Shown: positions 1-8,426 of the stretch, in pieces
Position numbering within the stretch: the first letter of the stretch is position 1
Layout of the letters: each line of letters starts with the position of its first letter
Assembly (NCBI RefSeq): GCF_003339585.1
Contig: NZ_QPKF01000001.1
Location: 1,178,001-1,242,000 of the forward strand
Reading direction: 5' to 3'
Source of the DNA: Exiguobacterium sp. RIT594
Lineage (GTDB): Bacteria > Bacillota > Bacilli > Exiguobacteriales > Exiguobacteriaceae
DNA length: 64,000 nt
Translations under genes and position numbers: made by a program
The notes under the pieces: model-generated
What the model was told of the DNA's origin: nothing
Seen by the model: the letters and a program-made list of their open reading frames with translations, nothing else
Database searches by the model: none

Positions 1-541
1 TTGCTTGATAGTCCGGCTTTAACAAAGAGAAAATCCGTCCGTCATGCGATGTTCCGCCTTGGAACAGGTAACCGCGTAAAATCCCTTCTTCTTCAAACCC
101 GATTCGCGTCAACAGTTGGATCGAGGCTGTGTTTTCAAGGAACGTCACTGCTCCCATCCGGTACAAACCGAGTGTCTCGTACGCGTATGCCAAGACCGCT
201 TCAATCGCTTCTGCTACATAACCGCGCCGCCAGTGTGCCGGATCAAGTTCAAAGCCGATTTCCGCCTTTTTACTGTACAGGCTAAGATGATTCAGTCCGA
301 TGGTGCCGATGAACGTTCCGCTGTCACGGGTGACCATCCCCCAGCGGATGCCTTGCCGGCTGTCGAATGTCTGTTTGAACGATTCGATGATATGTAGAGC
401 ATGCTCTTGTTCACGAAGCGGATCCATTCCGTAAAAACGGGTGACGTCCTCGTTCGACAGAATGTGGAAGAGGGCAGGCGCGTGTTCAGGTGTGACTTCA
501 ATCAGTTGCAGCCGTGCGGTTTTTAGTATTGGAAAAGGCAT
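1..541 (-). CDS. GNAT N-acetyltransferase, RimJ/RimL type (3' end outside window)
   Basis: This frame runs open from an ATG at 541 to the window edge, so it is incomplete; 180 codons are visible, about the usual full length of the family, so only a few residues should be missing. A GAGGAATTCCCT ribosome site precedes the ATG. The product resembles the RimJ/RimL branch of GNAT acetyltransferases: an N-terminal segment ILKTARLQL, the acetyl-CoA pyrophosphate loop RRGYVA at residues 105-110, and the C-terminal RIGFEEEGILRGY typical of enzymes acting on protein N-termini or small amines. The acceptor cannot be told from sequence. It is a cytoplasmic enzyme by family. Confidence 0.85.
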   Translation of the reverse strand, partial: MPFPILKTARLQLIEVTPEHAPALFHILSNEDVTRFYGMDPLREQEHALHIIESFKQTFDSRQGIRWGMVTRDSGTFIGTIGLNHLSLYSKKAEIGFELDPAHWRRGYVAEAIEAVLAYAYETLGLYRMGAVTFLENTASIQLLTRIGFEEEGILRGYLFQGGTSHDGRIFSLLKPDYQA

Positions 542-608
542 AGGGAATTCCTCCAGTATTTAAATTTGTAAGCTATGTACTGATACTTAACTGTTTAACA
601 CTTGTATT

Positions 609-1043
609 CTAATTATGCTTTAAGTGCTTGAATTCATGCGTGTCGTTTTTATTGTGAAATCCACTCAATTCCACACGTCCTTTGGGATTGATCTTATACT
701 CATACGCAGCATCCGGTTCGTTTTGAAAGACGACCGTGATGACGTAAGGATTGATATGCTGGTATCCTTCTTTTTGAAAGGGGACGGTCGAGATCGTCCA
801 CTTTTCATCCGGAAATTCCTTTGCGAGATACGGTTTGACGGCTGCCACGTTTTCCTGAATCTGCACTTTGATGTCTTCCTCATCCGGCTGATTCATTAAA
901 AAACTGCCGAACAACAGACACAACACGCCCGCCGCTGTAAACGCCACCGTGCGCTGTTTTCCTGTTTTCCATAAGCCGATTAATACAACCGGAATCACAA
1001 TTAGACTAAAAACGACATACTTGATCCATTCCAAGAATTCCAT
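609..1043 (-). CDS. Small membrane-anchored protein of unknown function
   Basis: The 144-residue product has two hydrophobic segments near the N-terminus (about residues 8-24 and 32-50), then a soluble domain of roughly 90 residues with alternating charged and aromatic strands (for example YVITVVFQNEP). This suggests a small domain held at the outer face of the membrane by an N-terminal hairpin. An ATCTCCTTT element on the plus strand, that is AAAGGAGAT on the coding strand, precedes the ATG. I do not recognise the family with certainty; a DUF3139-like protein is possible. It stands alone between the GNAT gene and the LysR gene. Confidence 0.6.
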   Translation of the reverse strand: MEFLEWIKYVVFSLIVIPVVLIGLWKTGKQRTVAFTAAGVLCLLFGSFLMNQPDEEDIKVQIQENVAAVKPYLAKEFPDEKWTISTVPFQKEGYQHINPYVITVVFQNEPDAAYEYKINPKGRVELSGFHNKNDTHEFKHLKHN

Positions 1044-1185
1044 CTCCTTTGTACGGGATTAGGTGTTTGTATCCGTCTTTCCTGTATGGCACCGTCGTCA
1101 ACGTGGATCCATGTTACGTTCTCCGCTTCTGTACTACTCTTTTGTTTATTACGGTTTCCCCCTCAAAATTCCTGCTTTTTCCATC

Positions 1186-1218
1186 AAAAAACAGGTATCC
1201 GTTTTGGATACCTGTTTT
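1186..1218 (-). terminator. Intrinsic terminator downstream of the LysR gene
   Basis: A 13-bp perfect stem (AAAACAGGTATCC with GGATACCTGTTTT) and a 5-base loop is followed on the minus strand by a T-run. It lies 40 bases past the LysR stop codon. Confidence 0.85.
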
Positions 1219-1257
1219 GAACGAATGGATGACTTTTTTGAAAGTATCAGAGCTGTA

Positions 1258-2142
1258 TCATGTTTCCGGTATGTTTGGATGAAAGAGCATGAGCGCTGTT
1301 TGAATAAAAGCATCCGTCGCCTTTGAAGTATCTTTTTTGTTCCGCACGGCCAATTGGATATTACGAAATGTCTTCGGTGTGAGCTCACGCATGACAACCT
1401 GATCGGGTAACGTTCCGACGCTTTGTTTCGTCGTGATGGTGACCCCTAATCCTTCCTGAACCATACTGATTCCCGTCTCGAGCTGTTCCATTTCAAATCT
1501 GACTTTCGGAATCAGATCATGTTCTTCGAATAGACTGTAGATGTGCTTTTCGACACCATCCTTGCCCATCAAGATGGATTGCTCTTTTAAATCAAGGATA
1601 CTGACAGTTTGTTGAACAGCCAATGGATGATTTTCCGGCAAAAGGACAATCAGTTGATCCACTGCAAGGGCAATCGTATCGAATTCTTGATCCGTCGAAG
1701 TGATGATCCCCACATCCACACATTCTGTCCGTAGCCATTTTTTAATCTGATCGATTGTGCCTTCCCACAGCTTAATCTCCAGTCCCGGATACTGTTCCTC
1801 CATCGTCCGAATGATCTTAGGCAGAAACCGTGTATAAGCGGTCCGGTAGACACCTACATGAACCGTTCCGATTTCTAATCCGCGTTCAGCCGCTACCAAT
1901 TCATCTACCTTATGAAACTCACTCATGATTTTTCGAAGAATCACTAGGACCTGTTCGCCGACTTCCGTAAAAAACAATCCGTTTTTCTTATCTCTTTTAA
2001 TCAGCTTGGTTCCTAGCTGCGCTTCAACCGAAGCGACAGTCCGACTGACCGCGGGTTGTGTCATGTGCACGTGTTCTCCTGCTTTGGTAAAGCTTCCTGT
2101 CTCGGCAATTTGAATGATGAGTTCGATTTGTGACCTGTTCAT
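1258..2142 (-). CDS. LysR-family transcriptional regulator
   Basis: A 294-residue LysR-type regulator, the normal family length. The N-terminal winged helix-turn-helix is clear (about residues 17-45, containing SFTKAGEHVHMTQPAVSRTV), followed from about residue 90 by the periplasmic-binding-like effector domain (IGTVHVGVYRTAY onward). The start at 2142 puts the helix-turn-helix at the expected distance; the frame stays open 37 codons further upstream but that part is not LysR-like. It is transcribed away from the MFS gene at 2274. In this family that layout usually means the regulator controls the divergent gene; the effector is unknown. The intergenic region contains ATAG and CTAT half-sites at 2192-2207 that could form a LysR box, which is only suggestive. 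Confidence 0.9.
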   Translation of the reverse strand: MNRSQIELIIQIAETGSFTKAGEHVHMTQPAVSRTVASVEAQLGTKLIKRDKKNGLFFTEVGEQVLVILRKIMSEFHKVDELVAAERGLEIGTVHVGVYRTAYTRFLPKIIRTMEEQYPGLEIKLWEGTIDQIKKWLRTECVDVGIITSTDQEFDTIALAVDQLIVLLPENHPLAVQQTVSILDLKEQSILMGKDGVEKHIYSLFEEHDLIPKVRFEMEQLETGISMVQEGLGVTITTKQSVGTLPDQVVMRELTPKTFRNIQLAVRNKKDTSKATDAFIQTALMLFHPNIPET

Positions 2143-2273
2143 AACGTTTTTGGTATGCCCCCTATGATGAATATGCATTTTATTAATAAGTATAGCTACT
2201 GTACTATGAGTGAGTATTTCAAGCAAACAGAGATTTGTAAATACAGAATTCATAAACCGAGGTGTCGAGTATC

Positions 2274-3464
2274 ATGTCAAACATATGGAAAATTTATTTA
2301 TTAGCGGCAATCAGCTTTTTGAATGGCACATCTGAATATGTCATTGCCGGTATTTTAGACAAAATCGCGGATACGAGTCATATTTCCGTTTCTTCCGCCG
2401 GACAACTCATTACCGTCTTTTCGATTGCTTTCGGAGCAGGAACCCCTTTCCTGATCGCGATGACGGCACGATGGGAACGAAAGAAACTGCTCGTCTATGC
2501 GTTGACAATCTTCTCTATCGTTAATGTGGGGATTGCCTTCTTATCAGGATACGATATGCTGATGGGCGCACGAATCCTTTCCGCCCTTTGCGCAGGAGTC
2601 ATTCAAGTGACGCTATTGACACTCGCGGCCGTCTTGGCAGCCCCCGGAAAACAAGGGGGTGCGATTGCCACGGTCGTCATGGGGAATAGTACAGCTTTAG
2701 TCGCCGGCGTTCCGATCGGACGAGTCGTCGCCACCCATTACGAGTGGAATGTCATTTTCGTCGGTCTTGGTCTGATTGGATTACTGCTCACCGGATTGGC
2801 ACTGGTCATGATTCCGAAAACCCAGGCTGAAGAACCCGTGCCGTTGCGTGAACAATTTAAATTCTTCATGCAACCGCGGATTTCTGCCTATCTGCTCATC
2901 ACGTTCCTTTGGCTGGGTTCGTATTCCGTCGTATTCACCTATATCTCTCCGTATTTCCTGGATGTCTTTCAGATGAGTAACCAGGGAGTGACGACGGCCC
3001 TGTTCCTATTCGGAATCGCAAGTGCCATCGGTTCGAAATTAGGCGGATTCGGAACCGACAAGTGGGGATCGTTCCGTACGCTGGCTGGAAGCATGTTGCT
3101 TCATGCACTGGTCTTGTTCCTGTTCCCGTTCATCGGACAATCGGCTTCCCTGTTCTACGTTTTACTTGTTTTTTGGGCACTGGCAGCCTGGTCTTCCGGA
3201 ACAGCGATCCAATTCCGACTGATTACGCTTGCGCCTTCAGCCGCTAGTATTGTGTTAAGTCTGCATAGCGCGTTCGGACAAATCGGGATGGCAGCAGGTG
3301 CCGGGATTGGCGGGATTGCTGTCAAAAACAGCTTGTTGCATTATTTGCCATGGATTGGTGCTTTTGCGCTCGCCGTTTCAGTCGTCGTCATTCTCGTCGA
3401 CAACAAGCTGTCGAAGTCGGGAGAGACGCGGCAATCAGCAGAACCATTCTATGCAGAGAAGTGA
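2274..3464 (+). CDS. MFS transporter, DHA1/AraJ-like efflux family
   Basis: This product of 396 residues has twelve evident hydrophobic segments and the MFS fold. The opening motif NGTSEYVIAGILDKIA and the loop after TM2 (TARWERKKLL) match the DHA1 drug or sugar-efflux branch (AraJ/YdhP type). The start at 2274 is chosen because GAGGTG at 2259-2264 lies about nine bases upstream. The GTG at 2262 sits inside that ribosome site and is in frame, so automated callers may add four residues. It is divergent from a LysR regulator, which probably controls it. A strong two-way terminator follows. Confidence 0.88.
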   Translation: MSNIWKIYLLAAISFLNGTSEYVIAGILDKIADTSHISVSSAGQLITVFSIAFGAGTPFLIAMTARWERKKLLVYALTIFSIVNVGIAFLSGYDMLMGARILSALCAGVIQVTLLTLAAVLAAPGKQGGAIATVVMGNSTALVAGVPIGRVVATHYEWNVIFVGLGLIGLLLTGLALVMIPKTQAEEPVPLREQFKFFMQPRISAYLLITFLWLGSYSVVFTYISPYFLDVFQMSNQGVTTALFLFGIASAIGSKLGGFGTDKWGSFRTLAGSMLLHALVLFLFPFIGQSASLFYVLLVFWALAAWSSGTAIQFRLITLAPSAASIVLSLHSAFGQIGMAAGAGIGGIAVKNSLLHYLPWIGAFALAVSVVVILVDNKLSKSGETRQSAEPFYAEK

Positions 3465-3480
3465 GTTTGACTCTTCTTTT

Positions 3481-3533
3481 AAAAAACAAACGGTCTGAAT
3501 TCTGTCGAAAAGAATTCAGACCGTTTGTTTTTT
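3481..3533. terminator. Bidirectional intrinsic terminator (MFS / chemoreceptor)
   Basis: A long hairpin of about 20 bp (AAACAAACGGTCTGAATTCT and its complement) with an A-run on the left and a T-run on the right serves the two converging genes. Confidence 0.9.
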
Positions 3534-3554
3534 AGTCAGATGAACAGATACGAC

Positions 3555-5261
3555 TTAGACATGAAAACGACTCGATAATCGTTTCAAATCTTCTGCCATC
3601 GTCGCCAGTGATTGTGACGCCGATGAGATTTCCTGCATCGATGCCATCTGTTCTTCCGTCGAAGCCGAGATGTTTTCCGTTCCGGCGGCCGTACTTTCCG
3701 TCACGCCTTGAATCTCGCGCATGACGGCTGCAATCTGTTCGCTGCCGGCCGCCATTTCCTGCACGGCACCGGACACTTCCTCGACTTGTCCGGTCACGTC
3801 ACTGATCGAACGTTCAATCGCCTGGAATGAAGCACTCGCTTCATCGGCCACTTGAATCCCGTTTGTCATCTGTGCCGTCACCTTTTCCATCGAAACGACG
3901 GATTGTTCCGTTTCCTGTCGGATGACTTGGATCAAGCTCTCGATCTGCTTCGCCGCAAGAGCCGATTGCTCGGCAAGCGTCTTGACTTCCGCTGCAACGA
4001 CGGCAAATCCGCGTCCCTGTTCACCGGCACGCGCCGCTTCAATCGCCGCGTTCAGTGCCAACAGATTCGTCTGCGCGGCAATTCCGGTGATCGAATCGGT
4101 AATCTGTCCGATCTCCTGCGACCGGTTTCCGAGACCGACGATAACGTGACCGAGTTCAGTGAAATCGGTGTTGATCCTCTCCATTTGTTGACCGAGCTGG
4201 CGGACGACCTGACCGCCATGCGTGACTTTATCCATCGCGTCACCTGTCGCATCTGTCATTTTTTGGGCATTTCCCGCGACCTGACTGACACCGGACGTCA
4301 AGTCCTGAACAGTCCGTGATGCACCGGATACCTGGTTCAACTGTTGGCTGGCACCACTCGCGATTTCTTCCATCGTCACGGCGACCATTTCCGTCGCTTT
4401 CGTCGTTGCTTCTGCATTGGTACTTAATTCATCCGATGCTGTCGCAACGTGTTTTGACGTGTCCGTCATTTCAATGATGACGTGGTGCAGTTGCTCCGTC
4501 ATCGTATTGAAAGACGTCGTTAATTGACCGAGTTCGTCTTTTGACACGTAATCACCGCGGACCGTTAAATCACCTTCACCCGACTGCTTCATCCATCCTT
4601 GGAGCGAACGAATCGGTTGTGTGATCAGACGTGTAATGTACAGTGCCAGACCAGCAAATAACAGTAACGCGAGCAGAAAAATTCCGAGCATGATATAAAA
4701 CGCGGTTTGCTTTTCCTGCTGGTTCAACGCATTGATGTCTTTTGACTGTTTCGTCATGGACATCATTAAACTTTTAGCCGTATTCGCGACTTCATCCCGT
4801 GTTTTCTCCAAACTCTCTGAATAGACGCGGTACCCTTCTTCTTTACTGTCTTGTGTGACCAAATCCTGAATCGTACTTAAGCCGTTATCGTAAGCGAGGA
4901 CACTGTCCTTCAAGTTCTCGACTTGTTTTTCTGATTGTTTTGTCGGCACCGCGGTCCGCTCGAATTTGTTGAGGGAAGAACGGATTTGTGCTTGCCGTTG
5001 GTCGATTTGCGTACCCAGTTCTTCAGTACGAGCCGGATCTTCCGTCAACATCATCTCGACGAGAAACGAGTCAAGCGCCCGGGTATCAATCCGGATTTGT
5101 GCCACTTCCTGAACCGGAATCAAGTTTTCTTCATACATCGCCTGCGAGGCATTCGACATCTGATTTAAAAAATAGAGCCCTGCACCGGCTAATAAAATCA
5201 TCGCGACAATTGCTGTCGCAATCAACAGTTGAATCTTTTTCCGTACCGATAAATTTTTCAT
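3555..5261 (-). CDS. Methyl-accepting chemotaxis protein
   Basis: The product, of 568 residues, has a first transmembrane helix at about residues 8-30 and an extracytoplasmic four-helix bundle ligand domain to about 185. A second transmembrane helix (about 190-212), a HAMP linker and a long coiled-coil signalling domain follow. The signalling hairpin tip is unmistakable ([20 protein letters not shown], followed by [18 protein letters not shown]), which is the CheA/CheW contact site. The ATG at 5261 follows GGTGGGAGGG, so the upstream in-frame ATG at 5294 is not favoured. It senses an unknown stimulus and feeds the chemotaxis kinase encoded elsewhere. Confidence 0.95.
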   Translation of the reverse strand: MKNLSVRKKIQLLIATAIVAMILLAGAGLYFLNQMSNASQAMYEENLIPVQEVAQIRIDTRALDSFLVEMMLTEDPARTEELGTQIDQRQAQIRSSLNKFERTAVPTKQSEKQVENLKDSVLAYDNGLSTIQDLVTQDSKEEGYRVYSESLEKTRDEVANTAKSLMMSMTKQSKDINALNQQEKQTAFYIMLGIFLLALLLFAGLALYITRLITQPIRSLQGWMKQSGEGDLTVRGDYVSKDELGQLTTSFNTMTEQLHHVIIEMTDTSKHVATASDELSTNAEATTKATEMVAVTMEEIASGASQQLNQVSGASRTVQDLTSGVSQVAGNAQKMTDATGDAMDKVTHGGQVVRQLGQQMERINTDFTELGHVIVGLGNRSQEIGQITDSITGIAAQTNLLALNAAIEAARAGEQGRGFAVVAAEVKTLAEQSALAAKQIESLIQVIRQETEQSVVSMEKVTAQMTNGIQVADEASASFQAIERSISDVTGQVEEVSGAVQEMAAGSEQIAAVMREIQGVTESTAAGTENISASTEEQMASMQEISSASQSLATMAEDLKRLSSRFHV

Positions 5262-5422
5262 TATGTAAATCCCTCCCACCTGTTTATCGGTCAATTACAC
5301 AAATGATTCAGTCTTTTCGCATTTTTCGTTTTCCGGATGTGTTGTGTCGAGTCCCTGATTACGACAGCGGGTACCGGATTCGATATAATCAGAATCATAC
5401 AGAAACCAAAGGAGTGAAGTCT

Positions 5423-6475
5423 GTGCAGTCTGTCTCGAACGAAATCACACAGTTCCGCGGAACACACTATGACTTCGGCCGCGAACAGGGCCGTTACATC
5501 AAACGCAACGAACTGTTGCATAACCGCGAAGACAATTGGAAAATCCGGGTTCCCCGTTTTCAGGTTGATCCGGTCGAAACGAAAGAGATGTTTCTCCGCT
5601 ATGCCCCGTACATGTGGGACGAGTTACTCGGTTTGCAGGATGAACTCGAATTATCGCTCGCCGATACGCTGCTTCATTTTGGTCACTACCGGGTCGAAGG
5701 ACCGAAAAGCGGCTGCTCCATCATGACGGGTGATAATTTCCTCGTCCGCAATTATGATTATCATCCGATGACGTACGATGGACGCTTCTCCGCCTTTCAG
5801 CCGACGGATGGCGGCTCCGCCATCATCGGACCGGCGTCCCGCGTCACCGGACGAATGGACGGAATGAACGAACATGGTCTTGCGATGGGGTACAACTTCA
5901 TCAACCGCCGCCGTCCGGGAGACGGCTTCGTCAGTTTCATGATTGGACGGATTATCCTCGAGACATGTACCTCGGTCGAAGATGCGATTTCGCTTGTCAA
6001 AGAGATGCCGCACCGGGGATCGTTCAGTTATGTCGTCCACGATCAATCGAACCGCTCATTTGTCATCGAGGCGACGGCACGGGATATCGAAGTCCGCGAG
6101 ACGAATCTCTGTACGAATCATTTTGATTTGTTGCAACACGAAAACCGGTTCCATCTCGACGATTCAAAACGCCGGATGATGGAACTGAAAACGCACCAGC
6201 ATTTGATTCAGGACGCAGAATCGGCTTTCCGGCTGTTGAACGATTCCGATAAAGGAGTTTTCTCCGACCTTTACAGTCACTGGGCAGGGACGATTCATAC
6301 ATCGGCCTATTTCCCGTCCGACATGAAAGTCTGGTTCGCTCTCGGCGGCGATCAGGAGCCGGTTGAGTTCGATTTTAAAGACTGGCTTGCCGGTAACGAT
6401 TTTACGTCAACGCACATTCATGGTGAACTTGAAACCGATATCCAGTTCGCCAATACGCTTCAAACGTGGCGTTGA
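5423..6475 (+). CDS. Linear amide C-N hydrolase / C45-family acyltransferase-like protein
   Basis: GTG start at 5423 behind AAAGGAG; no ATG fits. The 350-residue product begins with a region typical of C45 proteins (FRGTHYDFGREQG, residues 11-23) and carries SGCSIMTGDNFLVRNYDYH with Cys98 as the presumed nucleophile. In this Ntn-hydrolase superfamily that cysteine becomes N-terminal after self-cleavage and attacks an amide such as a penicillin, bile-salt or acyl-amino acid bond. Later motifs (GMNEHGLAMGYNFINRRR and the ATARDIEVRETN region) fit the same fold. The substrate is unknown. The gene stands alone between a chemoreceptor on the other strand and a terminator. Confidence 0.8.
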   Translation: MQSVSNEITQFRGTHYDFGREQGRYIKRNELLHNREDNWKIRVPRFQVDPVETKEMFLRYAPYMWDELLGLQDELELSLADTLLHFGHYRVEGPKSGCSIMTGDNFLVRNYDYHPMTYDGRFSAFQPTDGGSAIIGPASRVTGRMDGMNEHGLAMGYNFINRRRPGDGFVSFMIGRIILETCTSVEDAISLVKEMPHRGSFSYVVHDQSNRSFVIEATARDIEVRETNLCTNHFDLLQHENRFHLDDSKRRMMELKTHQHLIQDAESAFRLLNDSDKGVFSDLYSHWAGTIHTSAYFPSDMKVWFALGGDQEPVEFDFKDWLAGNDFTSTHIHGELETDIQFANTLQTWR

Positions 6476-6482
6476 AAACAGC

Positions 6483-6526
6483 AAACACCTCTGTCATCCA
6501 TTTTTCGGATGCACAGAGGTGTTTTT
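6483..6526. terminator. Bidirectional intrinsic terminator
   Basis: AAACACCTCTGT pairs with ACAGAGGTGTTTT, with an inner ATCC/GGAT pairing in the loop, and T-runs lie on both sides. It ends the hydrolase gene and the long minus-strand unit that begins at 12528. Confidence 0.88.
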
Positions 6527-6999
6527 CAGTCGATTGTTTTGGTCATATGTAAATCCGTCTTCAGGAATCCTGTCGTTTCATAGAGGTGAATCGCCCGCGT
6601 GTTATGCGCAAAAACGTGTAATTTAATTTTTTTGATATTCATCCTCCGGGCGACCTGTTCGAGCATCTCCATCGCTTGCCGGCCATAGCCTTTTCCTTGA
6701 TGACCGTCATCGATTTTAAAATCAAAGATAAAGGCCGTCCGTCCGTGCGTTGATTCGCTTAATTGAAACCAGATCATGCCGACGCGTGTCTGTTCGGCGT
6801 CGTTCAAAATCGAAAACAGATAATGCTGTTTTGTCTGGATCCCGTCGGGCAACAATTGACCGTACTCAGCTGCCGAACGGTCAACGGCTTCCACTTCTGC
6901 CCATGTTCCGGCCTTGACCTTCTCCTCCGCATATTCTTTGATGGCTTCCGGTAGATACGCTGCGTATGCCGTTTCCGACATTTTTTCAAATTTAACCAT
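6526..6999 (-). CDS. GNAT N-acetyltransferase
   Basis: A 157-residue GNAT enzyme. The core is visible as FIFDFKIDDGHQGKGYGRQAM (split here as beta4 FDFKIDD and acetyl-CoA loop QGKGYG, about residues 104-113), then IKLHVFAHNTRAIHLYETTGF, the usual beta5-alpha4 segment with Asn, Tyr and Gly-Phe. It resembles the single-domain GNATs often annotated as YncA-like or YjaB-like, but the acceptor is unknown. It is the last gene of the minus-strand unit, 25 bases after the preceding acetyltransferase, with GGAAGAGGGACG upstream. Confidence 0.88.
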   Translation of the reverse strand: MVKFEKMSETAYAAYLPEAIKEYAEEKVKAGTWAEVEAVDRSAAEYGQLLPDGIQTKQHYLFSILNDAEQTRVGMIWFQLSESTHGRTAFIFDFKIDDGHQGKGYGRQAMEMLEQVARRMNIKKIKLHVFAHNTRAIHLYETTGFLKTDLHMTKTID

Positions 7000-7024
7000 C
7001 GTCCCTCTTCCTTTCTCTTTCCTG

Positions 7025-7609
7025 TCAGTTTGAACGGTAGCTTACGCGTTGATCAGACAACAAGGTAGTGGACCAGTCCTGTGCAAGCATCGCGTAAACT
7101 GCAACATCATGATACACACCGTACAACTTCTCCGCATCACGAAGGATTCCTTCCTGTTGAAAACCTAACCGTTCCGGTATCTTCCGGCTTCGTGTATTGT
7201 CGATCGCACATTCGATGACGACCCGGTTCAGTTGTAATGTCGCAAAACAATAGTCTGTGATAAATGCGACGACAGTCGTCATCAATCCTTTGCCGCGCCC
7301 GTTCCCGGTCAAATAATACCCGATCGACGTTTGCCGTAACGTCTGATTGATTTCGTGTAAGGCGATCGTCCCGACAAGTTCGCCCTCAAAGTAGATCCCG
7401 CAGGCAAAGCCGTTGCCGTTCGCATAGTCCGTCAACCAGGCCGGAATGATTTCGTTCCGGTAGACGTCGGGTCCCGTCGCTCCGTCGACCCAGCCGAGCC
7501 ATTGGCGCAAGTGGTCCCGGTTCGCGTCAATCAACGCATACAGCGCGTCGGCGTCCTGGCGTTCGATTAATTTCACACTCAATTGATTGGTAATATGGTG
7601 CATGAACAT
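7025..7609 (-). CDS. GNAT N-acetyltransferase, RimL-like
   Basis: A 194-residue protein of the RimJ/RimL branch: the N-terminal block RQWLGWVDG, the acetyl-CoA loop GNGRGKG, and the C-terminal ERLGFQQEGILRDAEKLYG are characteristic of ribosomal-protein or small-molecule acetyltransferases such as YdaF. AAGGAG lies nine bases before the ATG at 7609. A perfect 11-bp inverted repeat (7629-7655) separates it from the upstream release-factor-like gene, so its mRNA may be processed or regulated separately. Confidence 0.88.
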   Translation of the reverse strand: MFMHHITNQLSVKLIERQDADALYALIDANRDHLRQWLGWVDGATGPDVYRNEIIPAWLTDYANGNGFACGIYFEGELVGTIALHEINQTLRQTSIGYYLTGNGRGKGLMTTVVAFITDYCFATLQLNRVVIECAIDNTRSRKIPERLGFQQEGILRDAEKLYGVYHDVAVYAMLAQDWSTTLLSDQRVSYRSN

Positions 7610-7628
7610 CTGTCTTCACTCCTTATGT

Positions 7629-7655
7629 AACGTCTAAAGCTATACTTTAGACGTT
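7629..7655. repeat. Perfect 11-bp inverted repeat between two operon genes
   Basis: AACGTCTAAAG, five bases, then CTTTAGACGTT. It sits between the stop of the VLRF1 gene and the ribosome site of the next acetyltransferase. No U-run follows in the direction of transcription, so it is not a standard terminator; an mRNA processing or stabilising hairpin, or an operator, is possible. Confidence 0.7.
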
Positions 7656-7660
7656 GACGC

Positions 7661-8413
7661 TCAAAATACCTGCTTGAGAATCTGTTCTTGACTCGATTGC
7701 GACAAATTTTTATGAATGACCTGTTTTGGTTTGGTCGTTAAAGCCTGCTCGAGGAAGTTCGCTTGCGACCGTTCGCCGATGACGATGATCTGCTCCCAAC
7801 CGAGCGATCGGTTTAATTTTTCGACCTCTCCCGATAATTCCCGGTAAAACCGTTCTGCCTGCTGTTCGACCCGATCGCGGAAATCGTCCGTCTGGTTGCT
7901 GCTCGAAGCGCCGCTCCGTCCGCTCCGTCCCTGGTACCGACGCCATTGACCGGTATCAAGATCCAGTTCGTACTCGTGCGTCGCGTCCACTTCACCAAGG
8001 CGGACGTCGAGCACAGTCGCCGAATCGAGATGCGTCAATACGATCCCGGTCCGCGGGAACTGTTGATCGAGCACTTCGAGTTGATTGAGATTCGGTTTTG
8101 AATAATAACTAATTTCATCCGTCACATCGAGCTGTAACAAATACACTTCTTGAAGCGAATCATCACTTGAAACAAAAGCAACGATACTCCGCAGCAACCC
8201 TGTCCGCTGATTGTTGATTGCCTGTTCCAGTTTCGTAAAGACGCTTTCGATGGCTTTTTTATCCTCCTGTTCCGTCAAAAGACGTTTCTTCTCATTCCGT
8301 AAAATCGTCTCCCACTGATTCCGTTTATCCGGTGCCGTGCTCAGATACACCGACAAGACATGCGTCGCCCCGTCAAATTCCTTTAACCGTTTGATATCTT
8401 CTCCAAGTCCCAT
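7661..8413 (-). CDS. VLRF1-family aeRF1-type release factor / ribosome-rescue-like protein
   Basis: The product, of 250 residues, has a degenerate N-terminal domain (HVLSVYLSTAP near residue 18) and a central eRF1-like region ending in GQWRRYQGRSGRSGASS. A C-terminal RNase-H-fold part follows with GWEQIIVIGERSQANFLEQAL. This is the layout of bacterial relatives of archaeal/eukaryotic release factor 1 and Vms1 (the VLRF1 clan), where a loop after W-RRYQG takes the place of the GGQ loop and is thought to hydrolyse peptidyl-tRNA on stalled ribosomes. That role is inferred from the family. The gene lies inside the seven-gene minus-strand unit, 13 bases after a membrane carrier gene. Confidence 0.72.
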   Translation of the reverse strand: MGLGEDIKRLKEFDGATHVLSVYLSTAPDKRNQWETILRNEKKRLLTEQEDKKAIESVFTKLEQAINNQRTGLLRSIVAFVSSDDSLQEVYLLQLDVTDEISYYSKPNLNQLEVLDQQFPRTGIVLTHLDSATVLDVRLGEVDATHEYELDLDTGQWRRYQGRSGRSGASSSNQTDDFRDRVEQQAERFYRELSGEVEKLNRSLGWEQIIVIGERSQANFLEQALTTKPKQVIHKNLSQSSQEQILKQVF

Positions 8414-8426
8414 GATAATGCCCCCT

